DNA of 64,000 nucleotides. It comes from Burkholderiales bacterium (GTDB lineage: Bacteria > Pseudomonadota > Gammaproteobacteria > Burkholderiales > Burkholderiaceae_C). Below, piece by piece: positions 1-7,806 of this stretch. Position 1 is the stretch's first letter, and the number at the start of each line of letters is the position of its first letter. The stretch covers positions 1 through 64,000 of the forward strand of contig JAIOOS010000006.1 of assembly GCA_021414305.1 (NCBI GenBank), written 5' to 3'. Both the position numbers and the translations under genes were made by a program. Below the pieces are notes generated by a model. That model made no database searches, was not told the origin of the DNA, and saw nothing but the letters and a program-made list of their open reading frames with translations.

Positions 1-1553
1 CGGATGCGGTCGCCCGGGGCGAGCTCGATGTCCTGGTCCTTGGACAGGTGCGGCGGGCGGTACTCGACGCCGTGCTGGTCGATGGCTACCGTGTTGACGC
101 CGCCGTCCGAGCCGCCCAGCGCGCCCTGCGGGCCCACGCGGCCGTGGTCCATCACCATCGAGGCGCGGGCGTCGCCGCGCCGCAGCCGGATCGTGTAGTT
201 CACGCCGAACCCGCCGCGCTGCTCGCCGGCGCCGCCGGAGCCTTCGTGCAGCGAGTACTCCTCGAACAGGATCGGGTAGTACTGCTCCATGACTTCCAGC
301 GGCGGGGTCTTGGAGATCCCGATCGTGGAGCAGCCGTTGGAGATGCCGTCGCCGGACGGGCTGCCGCCGTAGCCGCCGCCCGAGATCACGTACATCACGT
401 AGTTGCGGTTCCTCTGCGGGTCGCGGCCGCCCACGGCGAGGTTGCCCGAACTTCCGGCAGGCGCGGCGAACAGGCGTTCCGGGATGGCATGGGTGAGGGC
501 GGAAAACACCGCCTCGGCAATCCGCTGGCTGACCTCCGCGGCGCAGCCCGATACCGGCCGCGGGTAATGGGCGTAGAGGAAGGTGCCTTCGGGATCCTTG
601 ATACGCAGCGGCTCGAACGTCCCCGCGTTGATCGGCACCTCGGGAAAGATATGTTTCATCGCGAGGTAGATCGACGAGCGGGTGGTGGCGATGACCGAGT
701 TCATCGGCCCGGCGCAGGGCGGCGAGGACCCGGCCATGTCGAATTCGAGCTCGGTGCCTTTCTTCGTCACCCGCATGCGGATCTCCAGCGGCTGGTCCAC
801 CACGCCGTCGGAGTCGACGATCGCCCGGCCTTCGTAGCTGCCGTCGGGGATCGTCGCGATCTTGGCGCGCATCTGCTGGGCCGCGCGCCTGCGCAGTTCG
901 GCGATCGCGTGCTCCACGGTGCCGGCCCCGTAGCGGTCGAGGAGCGCTTCCAGGCGCTTTTCGCCGATGGCCAGCGCGGCGGCCTGGGCCTTGATGTCGC
1001 CGATGCGCTGGTCGGCGATGCGGATGTTGCTGAGGATGATCGAGAGGATCTCGTCGTCGAGCACGCCTTCTTTGTAGAGCTTGACCGGCGGCAGGCGCAG
1101 GCCCTCCTGCTCGACCTCGGTGGCATTGGCCGAAAAGCCGCCGGGCACCATGCCGCCGGTATCGGGCCAGTGGCCGGTGTTGGCGAGCCAGCACCAGAGC
1201 TTGCCGTCGCGGAAGAACGGCTGCACGAACTTCACGTCCATGAGGTGCGTGCCGCCGAGATACGGGTCGTTGACGATGAAGACGTCGCCGGGGTTCAGCG
1301 CGATCCTCAGGCGGTTCACGCGCTCGATCACCGCCTGCACCGTGAACTGCATCGTGCCGACGAACACCGGAAGCCCGAGCTCGCCCTGCGCGATCAGCTC
1401 GCCCGAGTCGCGGTGGTAGATGCCGTCGGAGCGGTCGAGCGCCTCGGCGATCACCGGGCTGAACGCGCTGCGCACGAACGCCAGGTCCATCTCGTTGCAG
1501 ACCTGCATCAGGCCGTTCTGCAGGACCGAGAGGGTGATCGGATCGATCGTCAT
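1..1553 (-). CDS. hyuB: Hydantoinase B / 5-oxoprolinase beta-type subunit, 3' end cut by window
   Basis: This is the HyuB partner of ATP-dependent N-methylhydantoinase/5-oxoprolinase enzymes, which open a cyclic imide or lactam ring in the cytoplasm. The reading frame starts at the ATG at 1553 (MTIDPITLSVLQNGLMQVCN) and stays open to the window edge, about 517 residues of a usual 550-590. Family hallmarks are the N-terminal I-D-P-I-T-x-x-V-x-x-N motif, a VNDPYLGGTH segment near residue 105, and a glycine-rich GGGYGG region. The gene points the same way as hyuA but is separated from it by a hydrolase gene on the other strand, so it probably has its own promoter. Substrate (hydantoin, N-methylhydantoin or oxoproline) cannot be told from sequence. 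Confidence 0.93.
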   Translation of the reverse strand, partial: MTIDPITLSVLQNGLMQVCNEMDLAFVRSAFSPVIAEALDRSDGIYHRDSGELIAQGELGLPVFVGTMQFTVQAVIERVNRLRIALNPGDVFIVNDPYLGGTHLMDVKFVQPFFRDGKLWCWLANTGHWPDTGGMVPGGFSANATEVEQEGLRLPPVKLYKEGVLDDEILSIILSNIRIADQRIGDIKAQAAALAIGEKRLEALLDRYGAGTVEHAIAELRRRAAQQMRAKIATIPDGSYEGRAIVDSDGVVDQPLEIRMRVTKKGTELEFDMAGSSPPCAGPMNSVIATTRSSIYLAMKHIFPEVPINAGTFEPLRIKDPEGTFLYAHYPRPVSGCAAEVSQRIAEAVFSALTHAIPERLFAAPAGSSGNLAVGGRDPQRNRNYVMYVISGGGYGGSPSGDGISNGCSTIGISKTPPLEVMEQYYPILFEEYSLHEGSGGAGEQRGGFGVNYTIRLRRGDARASMVMDHGRVGPQGALGGSDGGVNTVAIDQHGVEYRPPHLSKDQDIELAPGDRI

Positions 1554-1662
1554 GGATCGATTGTGCTTCGGTCTTCCGGGTAGGGGAGAAATCTCGGACG
1601 GGAAGATGGTGGAGCAGAATCTCGCGAAGGTCATCCGCAACGAGATCTGACCCCAAGCCGCC

Positions 1663-2208
1663 ATGCCCACCAAGCGCGCCCTGCTCGTCATCGACGTCCA
1701 ACACCTCTTCTGCCAAGGCGAGTACGAGGCCTGGCATATCGCTCAGGTCGTCGGGCGCATCAACGGCCTGAGCGGCAAGGCGCGGAGCGCGAATGCGCCC
1801 GTCATCTTCGTCCAGCACGAGTCGAAAGGCGGGCTGCTTCGGCACGGCTCGGACGCCTGGCAACTGGCATCCGGCCTCGTCGTCGAGCCGGGCGACGTGC
1901 GAATGCGCAAGACCACGCCGGACTCGTTCCTGCGAACGGAGCTCGCGCATTTGCTGGAGGAGCGCGAAGTCGAGAGCCTCGTCGTTTGCGGCCTGCAGAC
2001 CGAGTTCTGCGTCGACACCACGACCCGTCGTGCCTTGGCGCTCGGCTACCCCGTGATGCTCGCCGCCGACGGCCACACGACGCTCGATGGCACGCACCTG
2101 TCTGCCGAGCAGATCATCGAGCACCACAACATCACGCTGTCGTCCATCGTCAGCTTCGGGCCGAGGGCCCAGCCCATGATGTCCTCGGACATCAGCTTCG
2201 TCGCCTGA
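1663..2208 (+). CDS. Isochorismatase-like cysteine hydrolase
   Basis: A 181-residue cytoplasmic hydrolase of the isochorismatase/N-carbamoylsarcosine amidase/nicotinamidase superfamily. The expected catalytic triad is visible: Asp11 in VIDVQ, Lys83 in MRKTTPDSF, and Cys116 in GLQTEFCVDTT, which is followed by the family cis-peptide region. Length is typical. It sits on the plus strand between hyuA and hyuB, ending 3 bp from the hyuA stop and starting 109 bp from the hyuB start. That position fits a hydrolase acting on an N-carbamoyl product of a hydantoinase, but this is inference; the fold also covers isochorismatases and other amidases. Confidence 0.88.
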   Translation: MPTKRALLVIDVQHLFCQGEYEAWHIAQVVGRINGLSGKARSANAPVIFVQHESKGGLLRHGSDAWQLASGLVVEPGDVRMRKTTPDSFLRTELAHLLEEREVESLVVCGLQTEFCVDTTTRRALALGYPVMLAADGHTTLDGTHLSAEQIIEHHNITLSSIVSFGPRAQPMMSSDISFVA

Positions 2209-2211
2209 TCC

Positions 2212-4257
2212 TCAGACCGAGACGATCAGGTTCCCGATCGCGTCGACCTCGACCCGATTCCCAGGCTCGATCACCGTCGTGCAATCGAGCTGCTCGACGA
2301 TCGCCGGCCCGTCGAAGCGCGCACGCGAAGGAAGCAGCTCGCGCACGTACACCGGCGTCGCGTGGAAGCGCGTGTCGAACCACACCGGCCGCGTCGTCCG
2401 CCGCGCCTCGTCGAGCGTGGCCTTCGGCCGCGAGGCGGCGATCGCGCCGAGCGACACCGGCTTCCTCCTGCCGATCACCGCGGTGTGCAGGTTCACGAGC
2501 ACCGGCCGGATCTCCGGCAGCTCGACGCTGAAGCGCTTCCAGTAGGCCGAGGCGAACGCGGCGCGCAGCTCGTCGACCGTGATCGCGGTCGACTCGATCG
2601 CCACCGGCAGGATGTGGCTCTGGCCCTGGAACTGCATGTCGGCGCGATGCAGCGTGACGACGCTCTCGACCGCCACCTTCTCGCGCGCGAGCAGCGCCCG
2701 GCCACTGGCGATCTGCGCCGCGAAGACCTCGCCCACGCGACCCGCGGCCAGCGCCTCCAGCGGCTGGTTGACGGTGGCGACGAAGTCGTGGCGCAGGTCT
2801 GCGACGAGGCAGCCGAGGGCGTTGGTCAGGCCCGGCCGCGCCGGAATCAGCAGCTTCGGGATGCCGAGCTCGCGCGCCAGCGCCGCCGCGTGCAGCGGGC
2901 CGGCGCCGCCGAAGGCGAAGAGGGCGAAGTCGCGCGGGTCGTGGCCGCGCGCCAGGCTCACCATGCGGATCGCGCCGGCCATGCGGTCGTTGGCGACGCG
3001 CACGATCGCCAGCGCCGCCTCGGTGGCGCCGAGGCCGAGCGGCGTGCCCACGTGCTGCAGCAGCGCCGCCTCGAGCGTCGCCAGCGACACGCCGCGGTCG
3101 ACCGCGAGCAGCCGGTCGGGGTCGAGGCGACCGAGAACGACGTTGGCGTCGGTGATGGTCGGCCGCGTGCCGCCGCGGGCGTAGCAGATCGGCCCCGGCG
3201 TCGCGCCCGCGCTTTCCGGGCCGACCCGCAGCATCCCCGAGGCGTCGACCGAGGCGATCGAGCCGCCGCCCGCGCCTATCGTGTGCACGTCGATCATCGG
3301 CACGTGGATCGGCATCGCGTACTCGAGCTCGAGGTCGCTCGAGACCGAAGGCTGGCCGCCGAGCACGAGGGCGACATCGCTCGAGGTGCCGCCCATGTCG
3401 TAGGTGACGACGTTGCCGAACTCGCCCGGCGTCGAGCCCGCCTGCATCGCCGTCGCCGCGGCGGCGATCACGCCCGAGGCCGGGCCCGACATCACGGTCG
3501 CGACCGCATGCTCGGCGACGATGCCCGAGGAGACCGTGCCGCCGTTGCCCTGCATCACCAGCAGGTCGCGCGTGAAGCCGCGTCCGGCGAGCTCGCTCTG
3601 CAGCCTTTCGATGTAGCGGTGCAGGACCGGCTGGATGGCGGCGTTCACGGCCGCGGTGGTGCCGCGCTCGTACTCGCGGTACTCGGCGACGATGGTGTGG
3701 CCGGCGGTCACGTAGCGGTTCGGCCAGAGCGCGCGCACGATCTCGGCGGCGCGCGCCTCGTGCGCGGCGTTGATGTAGCTGTGAAGGAAGTGGATGACGA
3801 CGCTTTCGGCGCCGAGCGCGATCAGTGCCTTCGCGGCAGCGGCCACCTGCGCCTCGTCGAGCGGCACCAGCACCGCGCCTTCGGCGTCGACCCGCTCGTC
3901 GACCTCGAGGCGCAGGCGCCGCTCGATCAGCGGCACGAACTTTCCCTTCAGGCCGTAGGGCGTGGGCCGGGTGCGGCGGCCGAGCTCGAGCACGTCGCGA
4001 AAGCCGCGCGTCGTGATCAGGCCGACGGCGGCGATCTTGCGCTCGAGCATCGCGTTGGTGGTGGTCGTCGTGCCGTGCACGATCGCGTCGAGCGACGCCG
4101 GCTCGACCTCGGCCGCCTCGAGCGCGGCGATCACGCCGAACGCCTGGTTGTGCACCGTCGTCGGCACCTTGGCGATGCGCACCTCGCCGGTCGCGTCGTC
4201 GACGACGATCAGGTCGGTGAAGGTGCCGCCGACGTCGATGCCCGCGATTCGGCTCAT
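2212..4257 (-). CDS. hyuA: Hydantoinase A / 5-oxoprolinase alpha-type subunit
   Basis: HyuA supplies the actin-like ATPase part of the two-subunit hydantoinase/oxoprolinase. The protein is 681 residues, the normal length. It opens with MSRIAGIDVGGTFTDLIVVD, the phosphate-binding motif, has HGTTTTTNAMLERK near residue 70, and a YDMGGTSSDVALV motif in the middle. The ATG at 4257 is 5 nt after the livF stop, so it reads as the last gene of a livK-livHM-livG-livF-hyuA operon. The transporter therefore probably imports the substrate of this enzyme. The open frame continues upstream on the same strand, but that extension overlaps livF and shows no homology. Confidence 0.93.
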   Translation of the reverse strand: MSRIAGIDVGGTFTDLIVVDDATGEVRIAKVPTTVHNQAFGVIAALEAAEVEPASLDAIVHGTTTTTNAMLERKIAAVGLITTRGFRDVLELGRRTRPTPYGLKGKFVPLIERRLRLEVDERVDAEGAVLVPLDEAQVAAAAKALIALGAESVVIHFLHSYINAAHEARAAEIVRALWPNRYVTAGHTIVAEYREYERGTTAAVNAAIQPVLHRYIERLQSELAGRGFTRDLLVMQGNGGTVSSGIVAEHAVATVMSGPASGVIAAAATAMQAGSTPGEFGNVVTYDMGGTSSDVALVLGGQPSVSSDLELEYAMPIHVPMIDVHTIGAGGGSIASVDASGMLRVGPESAGATPGPICYARGGTRPTITDANVVLGRLDPDRLLAVDRGVSLATLEAALLQHVGTPLGLGATEAALAIVRVANDRMAGAIRMVSLARGHDPRDFALFAFGGAGPLHAAALARELGIPKLLIPARPGLTNALGCLVADLRHDFVATVNQPLEALAAGRVGEVFAAQIASGRALLAREKVAVESVVTLHRADMQFQGQSHILPVAIESTAITVDELRAAFASAYWKRFSVELPEIRPVLVNLHTAVIGRRKPVSLGAIAASRPKATLDEARRTTRPVWFDTRFHATPVYVRELLPSRARFDGPAIVEQLDCTTVIEPGNRVEVDAIGNLIVSV

Positions 4258-4262
4258 GCTCG

Positions 4263-4964
4263 TCAGACGCTCAGGTGGGTTCGCAGCAAGGCATCGTCGC
4301 TCATCAGCGCCTCCATCGTGCCTTCGAACTTCACTTCGCCTTTTTCCAGGACGACGGCGCGGTCCGAGACGAGCCGGGCGAAGTGCAGGTTCTGCTCCGA
4401 CAGCAGCACCGCCACGCCCGCCTCCTTCAACGCCAGGATCATGCGCGCCATCTCCTCGACGATGATCGGCGCCACGCCTTCGGAAGGCTCGTCGAGCAGC
4501 ACCAGGTAGGGGTTGCCCATCAGCGTGCGCGCCACGGTGAGCATCTGCTGCTCGCCGCCACTCATCCTGCCGCCCGGACGATCGGGCATCTGCCCGAGGT
4601 TGGGAAAGAGCGCATACAGCCGCTCCGGCGTCCATTCGGGCGCCCCTTCGCGCTTCGGCTGGCGCGCGACCGAGAGGTTCTCGCGCACCGTGAGGTCGGT
4701 GAAGATGCGCCGGTCTTCCGGCACCCAGCCGAGCCCGAGGCGGCCGATGCGGTAGGCGGGCAAGGCCGAGATGTCGTGGCCGCGAAAGGCGATGCGGCCG
4801 CGCTTCTTCGCCATCAGGCCCATGATCGCCTTCATGGTCGTCGACTTGCCAGCGCCGTTGCGGCCGACCAGGGCCACGCACTCGCCCGCGCCGACGCCCA
4901 GGCTCACGCCGTAGAGGATCTGCGCCTGGCCGTACCAGGCGTCGAGGCCCGCGACCTCAAGCAC
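4263..4964 (-). CDS. livF: Branched-chain-type ABC transporter ATPase (LivF)
   Basis: A 233-residue ATPase of the HAAT (hydrophobic/polar amino acid) ABC family, acting at the inner face of the membrane together with LivG. Walker A is GRNGAGKST, the signature is MSGGEQQML and Walker B is LVLLDEPSEG. The start is a GTG at 4964, inside the last codons of livG (8-nt overlap), giving MLEVAGLDAWYG, where the family normally begins. The next gene, hyuA, starts 5 nt after its stop. Substrate is not predictable from the ATPase. Confidence 0.94.
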   Translation of the reverse strand: MLEVAGLDAWYGQAQILYGVSLGVGAGECVALVGRNGAGKSTTMKAIMGLMAKKRGRIAFRGHDISALPAYRIGRLGLGWVPEDRRIFTDLTVRENLSVARQPKREGAPEWTPERLYALFPNLGQMPDRPGGRMSGGEQQMLTVARTLMGNPYLVLLDEPSEGVAPIIVEEMARMILALKEAGVAVLLSEQNLHFARLVSDRAVVLEKGEVKFEGTMEALMSDDALLRTHLSV

Positions 4965-5880
4965 TTCCTGGTGCCCCCACGCTTGCGGCTGGCGCCGCTG
5001 CGCTGCCCCCCGAGGGGGCGCTCGCGCCTTGGGGCGGCCCGGCGGCGCTCGGCCGCCCCGTCGCCGGGTCGAAGGTCGTGCCGCCGCCGAAGTACACCTC
5101 GCGCACCTTCGGGTCGTCGCGCACCGCGGCGGGCGTGCCTTCGGCGATCAGCTCGCCGCGCGCCAGCACGATGATGCGGTCGGCGTGGGCGAACACCACG
5201 TCCATGCTGTGCTCGGTGAAGAGCACGCCGATCGATTGCTCGCGGGCGAGGCGGCGGGCCAGCGCCATCAGCTCGTTGCGCTCACGCGGCGCCATGCCGG
5301 CGGTCGGCTCGTCCATCAGCAGCAGGCGCGGCCTGTGCGCCAGCGCGATGGCGAGCTCGACCCGCTTGACGTCGCCGTACGCCAGTACGCTGGTCGCACG
5401 TTCGGCCTGCGCCGCCATGCCGACGCTCTCGAGCAGGGCGACGGCCTCGGCGCGGTACTGCAGCCGCGCCGGTCGCCAGAAGCCACCCACCCGGCCGCCA
5501 TGCGAGAGCAGCGCCATCTGCACGTTCTCGACGACGGTGAGCGAGGCAAAGGTCTCGGCGATCTGGAAGGTGCGGCCCACGCCCTGGCGCCAGATCGCCT
5601 CGGGCTTCAGGCCGACCAGCTCGACGCCGCCCAGCCGCACCGAGCCGGCATCGGGCGCGAGCTGGCCGCCGACCATGTTGAAGCAGGTCGTCTTGCCGGC
5701 GCCGTTGGGCCCGATCAGCGCCAGCATCTCGCCGGCGGCGAGGGTGAAGCTCACGTCCTCGACGGCGTGCACGCCGCCGAAGGCCTTGGCGAGGCCGCGC
5801 ACCGCGAGCAGCGGCTGTCCCCCCTCTCCCGCTTGCGGGAGAGGGCCGGGGTGAGGGTGCCCCGCGCGCACGCCCCTCAC
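4957..5880 (-). CDS. livG: Branched-chain-type ABC transporter ATPase (LivG)
   Basis: The second ATPase of the transporter. The core starts at LLAVRGLAKAFGGVHAVEDV, with Walker A GPNGAGKTT, Walker B LLLMDEPTAG and a variant signature LAYGDVKRVE instead of the usual LS-G-Q form. The start is unusual. No ATG precedes the core; the frame runs back through a palindromic repeat that encodes HPHPGPLPQAGEG. I chose the GTG at 5880, which overlaps the livHM stop as GTGA and has GGAGAG 7 nt upstream; GTG at 5871 or 5802 are alternatives. The last ~32 residues (Gly/Pro/Ala/Ser) are encoded by a second repeat family. Function is clear; both termini are repeat-derived. Confidence 0.85.
   Translation of the reverse strand: MRGVRAGHPHPGPLPQAGEGGQPLLAVRGLAKAFGGVHAVEDVSFTLAAGEMLALIGPNGAGKTTCFNMVGGQLAPDAGSVRLGGVELVGLKPEAIWRQGVGRTFQIAETFASLTVVENVQMALLSHGGRVGGFWRPARLQYRAEAVALLESVGMAAQAERATSVLAYGDVKRVELAIALAHRPRLLLMDEPTAGMAPRERNELMALARRLAREQSIGVLFTEHSMDVVFAHADRIIVLARGELIAEGTPAAVRDDPKVREVYFGGGTTFDPATGRPSAAGPPQGASAPSGGSAAAPAASVGAPGSA
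4972..5061. repeat. Dispersed GC-rich palindromic repeat at livG 3' end
   Basis: Two nested hairpins are visible: GCCCCCCGAGGGGGC around 5004-5019, and GGGGCGGCC (5031-5039) pairing with GGCCGCCCC (5051-5059). The layout resembles intergenic elements I associate with Comamonadaceae genomes (from memory, not searched). It is translated as the Ala/Gly/Pro/Ser-rich tail of LivG. Confidence 0.6.
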
Positions 5881-5913
5881 CCCAGCCCTCTCCCCGCCGG
5901 GCGGGGAGAGGGA
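5820..5913. repeat. Inverted pair of REP-like CCCTCTCCC palindromes
   Basis: Two copies of an element with consensus ACCCTCACCCC-GCCCTCTCCC-GC...GC-GGGAGAGGG lie head to head: 5820-5859 (reverse) and 5873-5913 (forward). A third copy is at 45713-45745. Each contains a stem of CCCTCTCCC pairing with GGGAGAGGG. The pair spans the livHM-livG junction, supplying the last residues of LivHM and the first of LivG. Confidence 0.8.
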
Positions 5914-7796
5914 GTCGTGTCGCGGATGAAGAGGCGCTTCAGCCCGCCCGCGACGCCGAGCGGGAACACCAGCACCAGCGCGAGCATGACGATGCCGAGC
6001 AGCGCCCGCCAGTAGTCGGTCTGGCGCGCCACCGTGTCCTGCAGCCAGGTGAAGAGCGCGCCGCCGACCCAGGGGCCCGAGACCGCCTGCACGCCGCCGA
6101 GCAGCACCATCACCAGGCCGTCGACCGACTTGGCGACGCCGAGCGTCTCGGGCGAGATCGTGCCCTTGGCGAAGGCGAAGAGCGAGCCCGCGAGCCCGGC
6201 GACCGTGCCGGCGACGACGAAGGCCGCCCACTGCAGGCGTGGCACCGCCAGGCCGATCGCCGCCGCGCGGACCGGCGAGTCGCGGCAGGCGCGCAGCGCC
6301 AGGCCGAAGGGCGCGTGCAGCATCCGCACCAGCAGGCCGCAACCGGCGACCGTGCAGGCGAGCACCAGCAGGTAGTACGCCGGCTTGGGCGCCAGCCACT
6401 CGGCCGGCCAGATGCCGACCAGGCCGTTGCTGCCGCCGGTGAGCGCGTCCCACTGGAACACCACCGACCAGACGATCTGCGCGAACGCCAGCGTCAGCAT
6501 CGCCAGGTACACGCCCGAGAGGCGCACGCAGAACCAGCCGAAGACGAAGGCGCCGAGCGCGGCGAGCAACGGCGCGAGCAACAGCGAGGCCTCCATCGGC
6601 AGGCCGAGCGCCTTGACGCAGAGCGCCGCGCCGTAGGCGCCGAGGCCGAAGTAGGCGGCGTGGCCGAACGAGTGCATGCCCGCCGGGCCCATCAGGAAGT
6701 GCAGGCTGGCGGCGAAAAGCACGGCGATCAGCACGTCGATCATCAGCACCACCGCGTACGGCGCCGGTCCGTTGAGGAACGCCACCAGCAGCAATGCCGC
6801 CAGCGCCACCCAGCCGGCCCGCCGCCAGATCGCCGGCAGCGGCCGGAGCGGCTGCTCCAGCGCCGCCTGGCCGCGCACCGCCCCCTGCGGCTTGCCGAAC
6901 AGGCCCCACGGCCGCCAGACCAGCACCACCGCCATCACCAGGAACTCGGCGACGAGCGTCAGCTTGCTGAGCGGAAACGGCGCGCCGAAGACATCGATCG
7001 AGCCGGCGGCGATGCAGAACGCCTTGACCATCGCGATCAGCACCGCGGCGACGAAGGCACCGGGAATCGAGCCCATGCCGCCGACGACCACGACGACGAA
7101 GGCCTCGCCGATCAGCGCCAGGTCGAGGTTGAGGTTGGCCGGCTCGTGCGGCATCTGCAGCGCGCCGCCGAGCGCGGCGAGAAAGGTGCCGAGCGCGAAC
7201 ACCGAGGTGAAGAGCCAGCGCTGGTTGACGCCGAGCGCGCCGACCATCTCGCGGTCCTGGGTCGCGGCGCGTACCAGCAGGCCCCAGCGCGTTCTCGTCA
7301 GCAGCAGCCAGAGCGCGCCCAGCACGAGCGGGCCGACGAAGATCGAGAACACGTCGTAGCTCGGGAACAGCTTGCCCGCGACCTCGACCGCGCCCGTCAT
7401 CCCCGGCGCCTTCGGCCCGAGCAGGTCCTCCGAGCCCCAGATCCAGAGCGCGGCGTCGCGGATCACGAGCACCAGGGCGAAGGTGGCGAGCAATTGGTAG
7501 AGCTCGGGCGCAGCGTAGAGCCGGCGCAGCAGCAGCATCTCGATCACGGCGCCGAGGGCGGCGACGAGAAGCGCCGCGAGCAGCACCCCGCCCCACCAGC
7601 CGAGCGGGCCGATGCCGGCGAACGCCTGCGAGAGCGAGACCGCCGCGTACAGGCCGAGCATGAAGAACGAGCCGTGCGCGAAGTTGACGACCCGCGTCAC
7701 GCCGAAGATCAGCGAGAGGCCGCTGGCGACGAGAAAGAGCGCCGAGGCCGAGGCCAGACCCGTGAGGATCTGGAGGACGACGGCCGAGAACGACAT
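5877..7796 (-). CDS. Fused LivH-LivM branched-chain-type ABC permease
   Basis: A single 639-residue membrane protein carrying both permeases of a HAAT-family transporter. Residues 1-300 are LivH-like (GVTRVVNFAHGSFFMLG, then GGMGSIPGAFVAA). Residues about 310-625 are LivM-like (GPAGMHSFGHAAYFGLGAYG, LTGGSNGLVGI, GGVQAVSGPWVGG). In most bacteria these are separate genes, so one chain replaces the heterodimer here. The ATG at 7796 is 10 nt after the livK stop. The final residues (TPSPRPAGRGLG) come from the REP-like repeat, so the original stop was probably nearer to the end of the LivM core. Confidence 0.93.
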   Translation of the reverse strand: MSFSAVVLQILTGLASASALFLVASGLSLIFGVTRVVNFAHGSFFMLGLYAAVSLSQAFAGIGPLGWWGGVLLAALLVAALGAVIEMLLLRRLYAAPELYQLLATFALVLVIRDAALWIWGSEDLLGPKAPGMTGAVEVAGKLFPSYDVFSIFVGPLVLGALWLLLTRTRWGLLVRAATQDREMVGALGVNQRWLFTSVFALGTFLAALGGALQMPHEPANLNLDLALIGEAFVVVVVGGMGSIPGAFVAAVLIAMVKAFCIAAGSIDVFGAPFPLSKLTLVAEFLVMAVVLVWRPWGLFGKPQGAVRGQAALEQPLRPLPAIWRRAGWVALAALLLVAFLNGPAPYAVVLMIDVLIAVLFAASLHFLMGPAGMHSFGHAAYFGLGAYGAALCVKALGLPMEASLLLAPLLAALGAFVFGWFCVRLSGVYLAMLTLAFAQIVWSVVFQWDALTGGSNGLVGIWPAEWLAPKPAYYLLVLACTVAGCGLLVRMLHAPFGLALRACRDSPVRAAAIGLAVPRLQWAAFVVAGTVAGLAGSLFAFAKGTISPETLGVAKSVDGLVMVLLGGVQAVSGPWVGGALFTWLQDTVARQTDYWRALLGIVMLALVLVFPLGVAGGLKRLFIRDTTPSPRPAGRGLG

Positions 7797-7806
7797 CCGC
7801 GGGGGT

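Noticed and set aside
48-1583. Long plus-strand open frame of 511 codons
   Set aside because: It is the complement of hyuB; the product is Arg/His/Ala-rich with no domain, as expected for an antisense frame in GC-rich DNA.
2362-4509. 715-codon plus-strand open frame opposite hyuA
   Set aside because: Arg/Asp/His-rich low-complexity translation; hyuA on the other strand has clear motifs.
6034-6442. Small plus-strand frames within livHM considered as hidden genes
   Set aside because: Ser/Thr/Pro/Ala/Arg-rich shadows; no ribosome sites.
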